A stretch of 64,000 nt of DNA, taken from positions 5,972,001 to 6,036,000 of the forward strand of contig NZ_CP050022.2 of NCBI RefSeq assembly GCF_011602485.2, in the 5' to 3' direction. Origin of the DNA: Bradyrhizobium sp. 1(2017) (GTDB taxonomy: Bacteria; Pseudomonadota; Alphaproteobacteria; Rhizobiales; Xanthobacteraceae). Position numbers and translations under genes: made by a program. Below the pieces are notes generated by a model, which saw nothing but the letters and a program-made list of their open reading frames with translations, was not told the DNA's origin and ran no database searches. Below are positions 37,771 to 46,770 of the stretch, piece by piece (the stretch's first letter is position 1; each line of letters starts with the position of its first letter).

Positions 37771-37842
37771 TTGACGCGCTTCGTTGTCTCGGCCTATTAT
37801 CTTCCTAGGAAGATTATTGTCAATACATCTTCCAAGGAAGAA
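37771..37842. promoter_or_regulatory. Divergent promoters with two MarR-type palindromes (sites 2 and 3)
   Basis: Between the oxygenase (minus) and the SDR (plus) lie a perfect palindrome ATCTTCCTAGGAAGAT (37799-37814) and a near-perfect copy ATCTTCCAAGGAAGAA (37827-37842), centres 28 bases apart. The minus promoter is TTGACA (37823-37818), 17 bases, ATAATA (37800-37795), with the first palindrome in its spacer. A plus promoter is TTGACG (37771-37776), 18 bases, TATTAT (37795-37800), with the first palindrome over its start point. One bound repressor would silence both directions. Confidence 0.7.
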
Positions 37843-37857
37843 ATATTGGGAGGGCAC

Positions 37858-38736
37858 ATGGCCGAGCGACGCCTGAAGGATTGTGTTGCGCTGGTGACGG
37901 GAGGAAGCCGCGGGGTCGGAAAGGGCGTGGCCATCGGCCTCGCTGAGGCTGGCGCGACCGTGATCGTGACCGCACGCACGCGTAACAGCAGCAGCGGCGC
38001 GGAATGGCCCGGCTCTCTCGACGAGACCATATCGGCAATCCACGACTCCGGCGGAAAGGGCGTCGGCCTCCTCTGCGATCATGCCAATGACGGTTCGGTC
38101 AGGGAGGCTTACGACCTGATCCGGCGCGACTACGGACGTCTCGATCTGCTCGTGAACAACGTGTTCGCAGCCCCGAACGTCATGCCCGTCAACGTGCCCT
38201 TCTGGCAGCTGCCGACCTCGTTGTGGGACACCCTGCATCACGTCGGCCTGCGATCGCATTTCGTGGCCAGCCAGTTTGCGGTCCCGCTGATGCTGCCCCA
38301 GAGGCGCGGCCTGATTGTCAATACATCGTCAGGTGGCGGCGTCCGGTACACATTCAACGTCCCGTTCGGCGTACAGAAGTCGGGCGTCGACAGAATGGCG
38401 CGCGACATGGCGCATGAACTGAAGCCGTTTGGAATTTCCGCCGTTTCGATCTGGCCCGGCTACATCAAGAGCGAGAAGCTTTTGGCGCAGCCCGATCGGG
38501 TGCCAGCGGCTCTCGCCAGGCTGATTGCCGAGAGAGGCGAGACGCCGGTCTTTGTCGGACGCGCGATTGCGGCGCTGGCCGCCGATCCAGATGTGATCGT
38601 CAAGACCGGCCAGATCCTGCTCGCCTCGGAGTTAGCCACGGAATACGGTTTCACCGACATCGATGGGAAGATTCCACCTCCGCCGAGCCGCGATCCCGCG
38701 CCGCTTTCAGTGTTCAATCCTGCGGCCGCCACTTGA
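37858..38736 (+). CDS. SDR family oxidoreductase
   Basis: A 292-residue short-chain dehydrogenase. I chose the ATG at 37858, which follows GGGAGGG; the longer frame would include both operator palindromes. It has the cofactor loop TGGSRGVGKG and the structural NNVFAAPN. The catalytic Ser is in NTSSGGG. The active Tyr position reads GVQKSG instead of YxxxK, so the usual Tyr of the triad is not seen where expected (a Tyr occurs earlier, in VRYTFNVP). That may mean a changed mechanism. It resembles the DHRS1-like branch. As the first divergent gene it may oxidise the dihydrodiol or another product of the oxygenase. Confidence 0.86.
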   Translation: MAERRLKDCVALVTGGSRGVGKGVAIGLAEAGATVIVTARTRNSSSGAEWPGSLDETISAIHDSGGKGVGLLCDHANDGSVREAYDLIRRDYGRLDLLVNNVFAAPNVMPVNVPFWQLPTSLWDTLHHVGLRSHFVASQFAVPLMLPQRRGLIVNTSSGGGVRYTFNVPFGVQKSGVDRMARDMAHELKPFGISAVSIWPGYIKSEKLLAQPDRVPAALARLIAERGETPVFVGRAIAALAADPDVIVKTGQILLASELATEYGFTDIDGKIPPPPSRDPAPLSVFNPAAAT

Positions 38737-38755
38737 GACTCAAGAGGAGATGTCA

Positions 38756-39265
38756 ATGACCGTTGCATTGGAAACGATGACGCAGCTTGCGGAGTGCAAC
38801 TGGCGTCGGCTGTCGCTGGCTGTTGTTGCCGGTTTCGCCTGTGCGGTGACGATCTCGAGAACTTTGCCTGTGGCGATGGACGCGATATCGGCAATTCCAG
38901 CTCCGCTATGCGCCGACAATATCACGGGCTCATCGCTCAACAAGGTCGAGGTGATCGCCTCGCACGCACTGTCGAATGTTCCGGGCAAGAGGGTCACTGT
39001 GGTCCGCGTGAGCTACGGCCCCGGCGGCTTCACGCCGCCGCACCGCCACGGCGGATCGGTAACGGCCTACATCACCAAAGGCGTGGTACGCTCGCAGCTC
39101 AAGGGTGGCCCGCTGGAAACATTCGAGGTCGGGCAATCCTTCTTTGAACCCCCGGGCGCGACACACATCGTTTCTGCCAACGCAAGCAACACCGAACCTG
39201 CCGAACTGATTGCTGTCTTCGTCGCCGACGAGGGCGCGGAGCTGACGACTCTCCTAGACCGTTAG
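38756..39265 (+). CDS. Cupin domain protein with N-terminal membrane/signal segment
   Basis: A 169-residue protein. The ATG at 38756 is six bases after AGGAG; another ATG at 38750 is too close to it. A hydrophobic segment (LSLAVVAGFACAVTISRTLPVA, about 18-40) suggests export or a membrane anchor. The rest is a single cupin: GGFTPPHRHGGSVTAYITKGVVRSQL carries the first motif with two metal-binding His, and FEPPGATHIVSANA the second. It lies 20 bases after the SDR, in the same operon. Its role in the pathway is unknown. Confidence 0.85.
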   Translation: MTVALETMTQLAECNWRRLSLAVVAGFACAVTISRTLPVAMDAISAIPAPLCADNITGSSLNKVEVIASHALSNVPGKRVTVVRVSYGPGGFTPPHRHGGSVTAYITKGVVRSQLKGGPLETFEVGQSFFEPPGATHIVSANASNTEPAELIAVFVADEGAELTTLLDR

Positions 39266-39524
39266 CTTCGAGCTTTCAATGTTTCCGATCCGATCTCCAT
39301 GAAGCAACTGATCGCTCGCTGTTACATACGAAAACGGTCATCACAGAACTTGGAGCAAACCAGCCGCAGAAATTGTTAGGACAAATGGTATCCCCGCCGA
39401 GAAAGCGGCTCGCCTGTCCGCGTTGCCATGGTGATGGCCAGCACGGCCTGGACAACAGAATCGTACTACCCAGGAATTGCCCTGATTCTGAGATGAATCC
39501 GCAGGTCGCCTGGATACTACCGGT
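39266..39524. other. Gap between convergent genes
   Basis: About 260 bases between the cupin gene (plus) and the MFS gene (minus). I see no gene, clear hairpin terminator or repeat in it. Confidence 0.3.
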
Positions 39525-40820
39525 TCAGGACAATGGCTCTCCGGAGCGGTCTTCAAAAACCAAAAGCGCGAAAGCGCTGAGGGTTGCGGCCCCGATGACG
39601 GCGAATGCCGGCGCACCAACAAGTCCAGTGACCACGATCAGCCAGGTCGCGAACGCCGGCGCGAAGGCTCCGATGATGCCTGCGATCCCATAGGTCAGCG
39701 ACACCGCCACGGCGCGAATCCGTGTCGGAAACAGTTCGGCCAACGCAGAAAAAAGCGGACCAACATACAGGGCAAGCAGTATACCAAATCCTGACTGGAC
39801 CAACAGCAGCAGGGCGATCGATGGCCAGGCTAGAATGAGAACGAATGCCGGATAGGTCAGCAGCACGAAGCTGACGGTCGCGATCCACAGCAGCGGCTTG
39901 CGGCCTAGTCGATCCGACATGGCTCCCGCAACCGGTGTGCAAGCAATCGTCACGCAGGTCGCCACAACGGTTGCAAAGAGCGCGCTCGCCCCGGTAAGCC
40001 CCAGCTTCTGCACCGCAAAGGTCGGCATGTAGACAAACAACACACTGCCCGCGATGACGTAGAGAAACAGCATGCCAAGGGCCAACAGCAGCGACCCGGC
40101 TCGCCCAATCGCAAAAGCTGACCGCATCCTCCGTTCTTTGGCCCGCTGCCGAAAAATATCCGGCTCGCCAAGGTTGGCCCGGATATAGAGCGCGGCCGGC
40201 ACAATCGCCAAACCGAACACGAACGGCAGACGCCAGCCGCCCGCATCGATCTCATCCTGCGCCATGGCGAGGTTCATCACCATCACAACGAAGGCAGCAA
40301 GCACGAACCCGATCTGCTGGCTTGACGCGTTCAGGCTTGCATAGAGACCCCGCGATCCGGCAGGCGCGCTCTCTACCAGCAGAGCCGTGGCGCTGCCGAT
40401 CTCGCCCGCCCCGGAGAATCCCTGCAGCAAGCGCGCCAGCAGGACTATCAAGGGTGCCCACACACCGATGGTCTGATAGGTCGGTGCGAACGCCATCAAG
40501 GCCGTACCAAGGCCCATGATGAACATTGCAGCGTAGAGCGCTGCGGAGCGTCCGATGCGGTCGGCATAGATGCCAAGCACGATCGCACCGACGGGTCTCA
40601 TCGCCAACCCGGCGCCGTAGGTTACGAACGCCAGGATCAACGATGTCGCCTCGTTCCCGGCAGGGAAGAACAATCTCGCCATCGTGAGGGCGAGCACGCC
40701 GAAGATGAAATTGTCATACCATTCGAGCAAATTGCCGATTGTGGCTGCAACAATGACGCGCCGCCTCTTGACGTTGATCGCGCCGGTCGTCGGAGCAATT
40801 GTCGGTTCTGGGCTGGACAT
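39525..40820 (-). CDS. MFS transporter, metabolite:H+ symporter family
   Basis: A 431-residue transporter with twelve predicted membrane helices. The N-terminal pattern VIVAATIGNLLEWYDNFIFGVLAL and the loop MRPVGAIVLGIYADRIGRSAALYAAMFIMGLGTALMA are typical of the metabolite:proton symporter family (KgtP/ShiA/ProP relatives). The second half repeats the loop as GAMSDRLGRKPLLW. Such carriers import dicarboxylates, shikimate, aromatic acids or betaines. It stands between the Rieske locus and the isochorismatase-catalase group and may serve either. The first ATG has no strong ribosome site. Confidence 0.9.
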   Translation of the reverse strand: MSSPEPTIAPTTGAINVKRRRVIVAATIGNLLEWYDNFIFGVLALTMARLFFPAGNEATSLILAFVTYGAGLAMRPVGAIVLGIYADRIGRSAALYAAMFIMGLGTALMAFAPTYQTIGVWAPLIVLLARLLQGFSGAGEIGSATALLVESAPAGSRGLYASLNASSQQIGFVLAAFVVMVMNLAMAQDEIDAGGWRLPFVFGLAIVPAALYIRANLGEPDIFRQRAKERRMRSAFAIGRAGSLLLALGMLFLYVIAGSVLFVYMPTFAVQKLGLTGASALFATVVATCVTIACTPVAGAMSDRLGRKPLLWIATVSFVLLTYPAFVLILAWPSIALLLLVQSGFGILLALYVGPLFSALAELFPTRIRAVAVSLTYGIAGIIGAFAPAFATWLIVVTGLVGAPAFAVIGAATLSAFALLVFEDRSGEPLS

Positions 40821-41070
40821 GCAGGAGGCCGCCGCCGCAGTGCAAGGCGCCTGCGATCTCAGTATCGGCTGATCCTACTCATCCCTTCACGCGGCGCAAA
40901 CTGCGTCATCGTGCCCCTGGCGTGTATTGCCGCGGTACAGGTTCCCGGAAACCATCGACAGCCCGGGAACCGAAAAGTGAATCTGACGCAAGGCCCCCAA
41001 GGACCGGCGCAGACGTCAGCATCGGAGCACGCTAGAGGTCACGACCTTGCGGCCACGGGTGCACCTTGCG

Positions 41071-41718
41071 CTACTCGTGATTGAACATCGTCTTCGCGTA
41101 ATTGATGCCAATGCCAAAGGCGCCGCCGTACTTTCGCGCAATACCAGTCGTGATCTCATAGGTCTCAAGACGCGCCCAATCGCGCTGCAGCTCGAGAAGA
41201 TAAGTCAGCGCCGTAAGCGGACGAGCGCCCGCCTGGACCATGCGCGCAACCGCACGCTCATGCGCCTCCTCGGTCGTGTCGCCGCAGGCATCGGTGACCA
41301 CGTAGACCTCGTAGCCCTGCTCCAGGGCCGACAGCACAGGGCCATTGCAGCAAACCGAGGTCCACAGGCCGCACATGACAAGCCGATCCTTGCCGACGGC
41401 GTTGACGCGCGCGATGAAGTTCTTGTCTTCCCAGGCATTGGACGTCGTACGGTCCGTCACCTCCGCGTTAGGAAAGGTCTCCGTGATTTCATCGAACAAT
41501 GGACCTGCAAAACTGTCCTTCGAGATGGTCGAAATGATCGTCGGGACGTTGAAGCCCTTCGCTGTCTCGGCGAGAATTCCCACATTTGCCCGCAGACCGG
41601 TCAGATCGATCGACTTTGTGTTGAATGCCATCTGCGACTGATGATCGATCAGGATCAGCGCATGGTCTCTCGGACTGAGTAGCGTGTCGGCCGGTTTGGC
41701 GGTTGCCTTGATGCTCAT
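41071..41718 (-). CDS. Isochorismatase-like cysteine hydrolase
   Basis: A 215-residue hydrolase of the YcaC/nicotinamidase-like group. The catalytic Asp is seen in ALILIDHQSQMAF near residue 25, the Lys in TISKDSF near 65, and the nucleophile Cys in LWTSVCCNGPVLSALEQGYEVYVVTDAC near 120. These enzymes hydrolyse amides, thioureas or isochorismate-type ethers. It lies 51 bases after the catalase gene on the same strand and may be cotranscribed with it. The substrate cannot be told from sequence. The 250 bases before it (40821-41070) hold no gene. Confidence 0.9.
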   Translation of the reverse strand: MSIKATAKPADTLLSPRDHALILIDHQSQMAFNTKSIDLTGLRANVGILAETAKGFNVPTIISTISKDSFAGPLFDEITETFPNAEVTDRTTSNAWEDKNFIARVNAVGKDRLVMCGLWTSVCCNGPVLSALEQGYEVYVVTDACGDTTEEAHERAVARMVQAGARPLTALTYLLELQRDWARLETYEITTGIARKYGGAFGIGINYAKTMFNHE

Positions 41719-41769
41719 ATTGAATTGCTTTCCGATCTGGATCTCTGCTGGTTTGATCGATTAAGGCTG

Positions 41770-43221
41770 TTACTCGCACCGCATCCCGAGCGCTTTGGCG
41801 ACACCCGCCCCGTACGCGGGATCAGCCCGGCGGCAGTTTTCGATATGCCGCTGCTTCACTTCCAGGCGCGCATCACCCATGGCTCGGGCCGTGTTCTCAA
41901 ACAGCAGCTGTTGCTGCGCCGACGTCATCATACGGAACAGGTTGCCCGGCTGCTCAAAATGGTCCTCATCGACGCGGTGATCATAATGCGCAGCGTCGCC
42001 TTCCAGCCCGAGCGGCGGCTCCATCAACTCGGGGGCGTCGCCAATCCAGGCTCCCTTCGAATTCGGCCAGTAGGTTGGCTTGTCTCCGGCGTTGCCGTCC
42101 GTGCGCATCTTGCCGTCCCGATGATAGCTATGGACCGGACAGCGCGGGGCATTGACCGGGATGTGGTTGAAATTGACGCCGAGCCGATAGCGCTGGGTGT
42201 CACCATAGGAAAACAATCGGGCTTGGAGCATCCGGTCGGGCGAGAACCCGATGCCGGGGACGATATTGGCGGGCGAGAACGCCGCCTGCTCCACCTCGGC
42301 AAAGTAGTTCTCCGGATAGCGGTTCAGCTCCATCACGCCGACTTCGATCAGCGGATAATCGGCCTTCGGCCAAACTTTGGTGAGGTCGAACGGATTGTGC
42401 TTGTGACTTCGGGCCTGCGCCTCGGTCATCACCTGTATGTACAGTGTCCATTTCGGGAAGTTTCCGCCATCGATGGCTTCCAGTAGATCGCGACCGTGCG
42501 TTTCACGGTCACCGGCGACCCGCGCAGCCGCCTCCTGATCGGTCAGGTTCTCGATGCCCTGCCGGCTGCGGAAGTGAAACTTGACCCAGACCCGCTCGTT
42601 CGCTGCATTGAGCATCGAGAAGGTATGGCTGCCGAATCCATGCATGTGTCGAAAGCTCTTTGGAATCCCGCGGTCCGACATCACGATCGTCACCTGGTGC
42701 AGCGCCTCCGGCAGCAGCGACCAGAAGTCCCAGTTGTTGTCGGCCGAGCGCAGCCCCGTGCGCGGATCACGCTTGATGGCGTGATTAAGGTCCGGAAAGC
42801 GCATGGGATCGCGAAAGAAGAAGACCGGCGTGTTGTTGCCCACGATGTCCCAGTTTCCCTCCTCTGTGTAAAACTTGACCGCAAAACCGCGAATGTCGCG
42901 CTCGGCATCCGCCGCCCCGCGCTCGCCGGCCACGCTCGAGAAGCGAACGAAGAGGTCGGTGGTCCTGCCAACGCTCGAAAAGATCTTGGCTTTCGTGAAA
43001 CGCGTGATGTCGTGCGTCACCGTGAATTTGCCGTAGGCGCCCCAGCCCTTTGCGTGCATCCTGCGCTCGGGGATCACTTCCCGGTCGAAGTGCGCCATTT
43101 TTTCGATCAGCCAGATGTCCTGGAGCAGCGCCGGGCCGCGCGGGCCGGCGGTCATCGTGTTCAAATTATCGACCACGGGCGCGCCTGTGGCATGTGTCAT
43201 CGGAGGTCGAGAGTCGGTCAT
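41770..43221 (-). CDS. Heme catalase, small-subunit type
   Basis: A 483-residue monofunctional catalase that decomposes hydrogen peroxide. The distal active-site block [20 protein letters not shown], with its essential His, lies near residue 45. [15 protein letters not shown] and the NNTPVFF Asn region follow. The proximal heme ligand Tyr lies in [14 protein letters not shown] near residue 330. Length and motifs fit small-subunit (clade 3) catalases, which often bind NADPH. It lies upstream of the isochorismatase-like gene. No OxyR-type site was looked for successfully. Confidence 0.95.
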   Translation of the reverse strand: MTDSRPPMTHATGAPVVDNLNTMTAGPRGPALLQDIWLIEKMAHFDREVIPERRMHAKGWGAYGKFTVTHDITRFTKAKIFSSVGRTTDLFVRFSSVAGERGAADAERDIRGFAVKFYTEEGNWDIVGNNTPVFFFRDPMRFPDLNHAIKRDPRTGLRSADNNWDFWSLLPEALHQVTIVMSDRGIPKSFRHMHGFGSHTFSMLNAANERVWVKFHFRSRQGIENLTDQEAAARVAGDRETHGRDLLEAIDGGNFPKWTLYIQVMTEAQARSHKHNPFDLTKVWPKADYPLIEVGVMELNRYPENYFAEVEQAAFSPANIVPGIGFSPDRMLQARLFSYGDTQRYRLGVNFNHIPVNAPRCPVHSYHRDGKMRTDGNAGDKPTYWPNSKGAWIGDAPELMEPPLGLEGDAAHYDHRVDEDHFEQPGNLFRMMTSAQQQLLFENTARAMGDARLEVKQRHIENCRRADPAYGAGVAKALGMRCE

Positions 43222-43287
43222 TGCGTAACCTGCTACATTTTCGTGGTTGGAAGCCGTGAAGCTAAGAGCGTCTGAGATTCGTGGCCG

Positions 43288-43929
43288 CTAAACGGGCCAG
43301 GCAGAGCCCAGGATGATCGAGCAGAAATTCTGGCGAACGTAGTTCATATCCTTGAGCGCGAGCACGTCGGCCTTGACGTTTCCAAGCGTCGTCAACGGCT
43401 TCTTGATGATTCCGTTCGCGAAGTGGTCGATGATGCTCTCCTTGAAATTTGCTTCGCGCGGATGGTGGGCGCAGACATGATCGCGCTGCTCGTGTGAAAA
43501 ATCGTGATACGCGATGCCCAGCACGTCCATCTCGACCCCTGCCGTCACCAGTGCGATGGTCGGCCGCATGTGCTCGGGGATACCGGGCGTCGTGTGGAGC
43601 GCGATGGCGGCCCAGACGTCGTCGATATCCTGCTGGGGAACACCGTAGCTCCTGAGGAAGTTGCGTGCTGCGTTGGCACCATCCACCTCAAAGCGCAGAT
43701 CCGGACTGGAATGTGCTTCGGTCAAACCCATGTCATGAAACATCGCGCCGATGTAAAGCAGCTCCGAATCGTACTTCAGACCCTTCCGTTCGCCGGTCAG
43801 CGCCCCCCAGAAAAACACCCTGCGGCTGTGATTGTAGAGCAGGTCGTCCTCGGTATCGCGGACGAGTTGGGTCGCCGCCCGTGCCATGGCACTGTCGGGA
43901 ACGCGGATACCTGCAATCAAGTCGGTCAT
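43288..43929 (-). CDS. HD domain hydrolase, cyanamide-hydratase-like
   Basis: A 213-residue HD-domain protein. The ATG at 43929 follows GGAGTG; the longer frame to 44043 overlaps the divergent promoter. Metal ligands are seen in NHSRRVFFWG (H) and FHDMGLTEAH (HD), with IALHTTPGIPEHMRP further on and a C-terminal Asp region. The arrangement is that of the HD family related to fungal cyanamide hydratase, which hydrates nitrile-like compounds. Divergent from it is a GlxA-type regulator, which probably controls it. The actual substrate is unknown. Confidence 0.85.
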   Translation of the reverse strand: MTDLIAGIRVPDSAMARAATQLVRDTEDDLLYNHSRRVFFWGALTGERKGLKYDSELLYIGAMFHDMGLTEAHSSPDLRFEVDGANAARNFLRSYGVPQQDIDDVWAAIALHTTPGIPEHMRPTIALVTAGVEMDVLGIAYHDFSHEQRDHVCAHHPREANFKESIIDHFANGIIKKPLTTLGNVKADVLALKDMNYVRQNFCSIILGSAWPV

Positions 43930-44141
43930 TGGAAACACTCCTTCAAATTGGGCCTGCTGAGGCCGGGCTGCGTTCAAGGGGCGCGGAAGGTCGAACCGCG
44001 CGGATTCGTTAGTCGACCGTGCGTGTTGAAAGTGCGGCTGCAACTTTTATGGGGTCTTCGGAGCGTGCTCGCACTAGCACTCGCCCGTCGGATCGTGACA
44101 ATGGCACGCTGATTCACGCCAACATCGACATTGGGAACCAA

Positions 44142-45128
44142 ATGACCGGCCAGAAGATAGGCATCGTCATCCACGAAGGCGTGCAGGCCCTCGATGTAGC
44201 AGGTCCCGTTGATGTCTTCGCCGAAGCCAACAGCTATGTGGGTGAGGACGCACAATACGAGACGCTGCTGATCGCGGCGGACCTCAATCCGGTCCGGGCT
44301 TCGAACAAGATGCGGCTGGTGGCCGACTTGAGCTTTGCCGAAGCAGTCGGTGGCTTCGACATGCTGTTCGTCGCAGGTGGCCCGGCGCTTCCCAAGGCGG
44401 ATCCGGACACGGCGCTTACGGAGTGGCTGCGCGGCGCACCCTGGCGCGCCAGCACCTACGGATCGATCTGTACCGGCGCATTTGCGCTCGGCCATGCCGG
44501 ACTTCTCGACGACAAACGAGCGACGACTCATTGGCAGAATGCGGCAGAGCTCGCCGCGCGCTTCCCCCGAGCACACGTTCAGCCCGACTCGATCTATGTC
44601 CGTGATGGCCATCTCGTGACATCGGCCGGTGTCACGGCGGGCATCGACCTTGCCCTTGCGCTGGTCGGCGAACGCCACGGCCCGGCCGTAGCGGTTGCTG
44701 TCGCCAAGCGACTGGTGGTGGTGGCTCAGCGCCAGGGCGGTCAATCGCAGTTCAGCCCGTATCTCACTGCACAAGCCGATCCGTCCTCTCCGATAGCGCG
44801 CATTCAGGATCATGTGATGGCCCACATTGGCAACCGTCACACGCTCGCATCGCTGGCAGGCGTCGCCGGGATGAGTACACGTAACCTCAGCCGGCACTTT
44901 TTCCGGGAAACCGGCATCACACCGCACGAATTCGTCGAACGGGCGCGTATGGACGCCGCCCGCATGTTGCTGGAGGGCAGCGACCGCCCCCTCAAGAGCA
45001 TCGCGTATGACTGCGGATTCGGAACGGCCGACCGGATGCGAGTTGTGTTCAGCGAACGCCTGGGAATTACGCCAGCACAATATCGAGCCAGCTTCCGGCG
45101 ATCCGAACTTGATGCCAACACTTGGTGA
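44142..45128 (+). CDS. GlxA family regulator (DJ-1/PfpI domain plus AraC domain)
   Basis: A 328-residue two-domain regulator. The start at 44142 follows a GGGAA site; the longer frame to 44019 is promoter DNA. Residues about 5-170 are a DJ-1/PfpI amidotransferase-like fold: GIVIHEGVQALDVAGPVDVF, and GSICTGAFALGHAGLLDDKRATTHW with the conserved Cys at the nucleophile elbow. About 220-320 is the AraC DNA-binding pair: LASLAGVAGMSTRNLSRHFFRETG and LKSIAYDCGFGTADRMRVVFSERLG. Such proteins often activate genes for amide or isonitrile-type metabolism and usually act on the divergent gene, here the HD hydrolase. Confidence 0.92.
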   Translation: MTGQKIGIVIHEGVQALDVAGPVDVFAEANSYVGEDAQYETLLIAADLNPVRASNKMRLVADLSFAEAVGGFDMLFVAGGPALPKADPDTALTEWLRGAPWRASTYGSICTGAFALGHAGLLDDKRATTHWQNAAELAARFPRAHVQPDSIYVRDGHLVTSAGVTAGIDLALALVGERHGPAVAVAVAKRLVVVAQRQGGQSQFSPYLTAQADPSSPIARIQDHVMAHIGNRHTLASLAGVAGMSTRNLSRHFFRETGITPHEFVERARMDAARMLLEGSDRPLKSIAYDCGFGTADRMRVVFSERLGITPAQYRASFRRSELDANTW

Positions 45129-45198
45129 TCGAGAAACTTGCATTGAACCAATTGGTCTGAATGTTTTCAGACGTCGATGCGGAATTGCGCGGCTCTTC

Positions 45199-46149
45199 CT
45201 AGTCATCCGGCAGTCGCAGGAGATACGAATAGATCGCTCGAAGTTCATCATCGTCCATTCGACCGATCGGCTCCCAGGGCATGTCTTTGCTGATGGCGTG
45301 ACCGTTGGGATCGATGCCGGTGCGGAAGGTTTTGACGAACTCGTCGAACTTCCAGCTCTTTACGAGCCGCAGATCGGGACCGAGCGGAGGCAGCTGACCT
45401 GGTGTACCCCCAGTAAGCCTTCTTCCATGGCACTCACGACAGTCCTGATACGAGAGAATGTACTCACCGAACCGCGCGTGGGGAGCCTTGGCAGGAGCAG
45501 TGACTGCGCCCGTTGCAACTGGCTTTCCCGTCGGCAGAAGGCCGGCGCCGAGCATCGCCAGGCCTAGGACATTCAATCGATCCGCAGGCTCCGGCGTCCT
45601 TGATCCCGCAGCGGGCAGGCTACGAAGGTATGCGATGACTGCCGCTGTATCCTCGTCGCTCAGCTTACCGGCATTGGTGTAGGACATGATGACCAGCCAA
45701 CGCCCTTCGGGATCGACACCGTTGCGAATGGCTCGAAATATGTCTCCGTCCGACCATCGACTTAATGCTCCGGCAGGAGTGAGGTTGGAGGCCACAAACG
45801 AGCCGAACCTAATGGGGAAATTCACAGCGAGATCCAGCCCGCCGGTCAGCGTCCCGTTCGTCGAATGGCAGCCGCTACAAAAGCCGTCGGATATCTCCCG
45901 GCCGCGCTGAATTTGGGCAGGAGTTCTCGTGACATTCAGCGTGACCGGAGGCGCGCTGCGCGCATGCAGCTTCCATAGCCCGATGGCCATGACTGCGCCG
46001 ATCCCAGCCACGGCGGCGAAAGCAATGGCTGCAAGCCCCGCTCCAACCCACCGCCGGGCAGTGCTTTCAGCACGCCAGGCACGAAGGCCGGACCAGAGCA
46101 GCATGGCTGCGATTGCAATCGCGAAAGTGAGCGCGAACCAATCGGACAT
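45199..46149 (-). CDS. Membrane-anchored di-heme cytochrome c
   Basis: A 316-residue protein. I chose the ATG at 46149 (MSDWFALTFAIAIAAMLLW); the frame upstream to 46371 runs through the neighbour's 3' end. Two N-terminal hydrophobic helices (about 5-22 and 35-58) anchor it. Two heme-binding motifs follow: CSGCH near 92 and CRECH near 236. Segments such as RWSDGDIFRAIRNGVDPEGR and PLGPDLRLVKSWKFDEFVKTFRTGIDP are typical of the diheme subunits that accept electrons from membrane dehydrogenases. It might partner the GMC oxidoreductase at 51606, but it is not in that operon. Confidence 0.88.
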   Translation of the reverse strand: MSDWFALTFAIAIAAMLLWSGLRAWRAESTARRWVGAGLAAIAFAAVAGIGAVMAIGLWKLHARSAPPVTLNVTRTPAQIQRGREISDGFCSGCHSTNGTLTGGLDLAVNFPIRFGSFVASNLTPAGALSRWSDGDIFRAIRNGVDPEGRWLVIMSYTNAGKLSDEDTAAVIAYLRSLPAAGSRTPEPADRLNVLGLAMLGAGLLPTGKPVATGAVTAPAKAPHARFGEYILSYQDCRECHGRRLTGGTPGQLPPLGPDLRLVKSWKFDEFVKTFRTGIDPNGHAISKDMPWEPIGRMDDDELRAIYSYLLRLPDD

Positions 46150-46168
46150 CACGAATTGCCTCGTCGCC

Positions 46169-46633
46169 CTAGAAGTCGAAATCGCTGAGTTCGGGATGGT
46201 CGTCGGGCCGCCGCCCGGCGGGCCACAGAAACATCCGCTCGGCCTCAGCAACTGGGTGTTCGTTGATGCTGGCGATGCGCCATCGAATAAGACCGTCGGG
46301 ATCGAGCTCCCAAGCTTCGTTGCCGTAAGCCCGATGCCAATTCCCACCTTCGTCCCGGCACTCGTAGGCAAATCGCACGGCTATCCGGTTGCCGGCCGCT
46401 ACCCAGAGTTCGTTTATGCGGCGGTATTCTGCCAGCTTTGCCCATTTGCGCGTCAAGAACGCTTCGATCGCTACTCGCCCTGACAAGAACTCGACACGGC
46501 TTCGCCAGAAGCTGTCGATCGTGTAGTCGCGCGCCACCCTGCCGGGATCACAGCTATTCCAGCTGTCTTCCATAGCCCGGACTTTCGCCGCGGCCACTCC
46601 CCAGTTGATGGGGGATACGAGAGGAGGCGACAT
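46169..46633 (-). CDS. DUF1348 / nuclear-transport-factor-2-fold protein
   Basis: A 154-residue protein matching DUF1348. The sequence has AMEDSWNSCDPGRVARDYTIDSFWRSR near 20 and RKWAKLAEYRRINELWVAAGNRIAVRFAYE, then NGNEAWEL-like YGNEAWELDPDGLIRWRIASINE. This is a compact NTF2-like cone fold without known activity. I used the ATG at 46633 (GGAG ten bases upstream); the ATG at 46681 has no ribosome site. It lies 19 bases before the cytochrome gene on the same strand. Confidence 0.85.
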   Translation of the reverse strand: MSPPLVSPINWGVAAAKVRAMEDSWNSCDPGRVARDYTIDSFWRSRVEFLSGRVAIEAFLTRKWAKLAEYRRINELWVAAGNRIAVRFAYECRDEGGNWHRAYGNEAWELDPDGLIRWRIASINEHPVAEAERMFLWPAGRRPDDHPELSDFDF

Positions 46634-46770
46634 GAAACTTGCTCCGGCCAGTGACGATGCGTCGTCACAGACTGGCGCCATCGGAGGCCGGTTGCGAGTT
46701 TTTTGGTGTTAGGAAGTGTAAATGCTGGCGCGACGCACTCACGTTCTCTCAATTGTCGGTATGAGAGACT

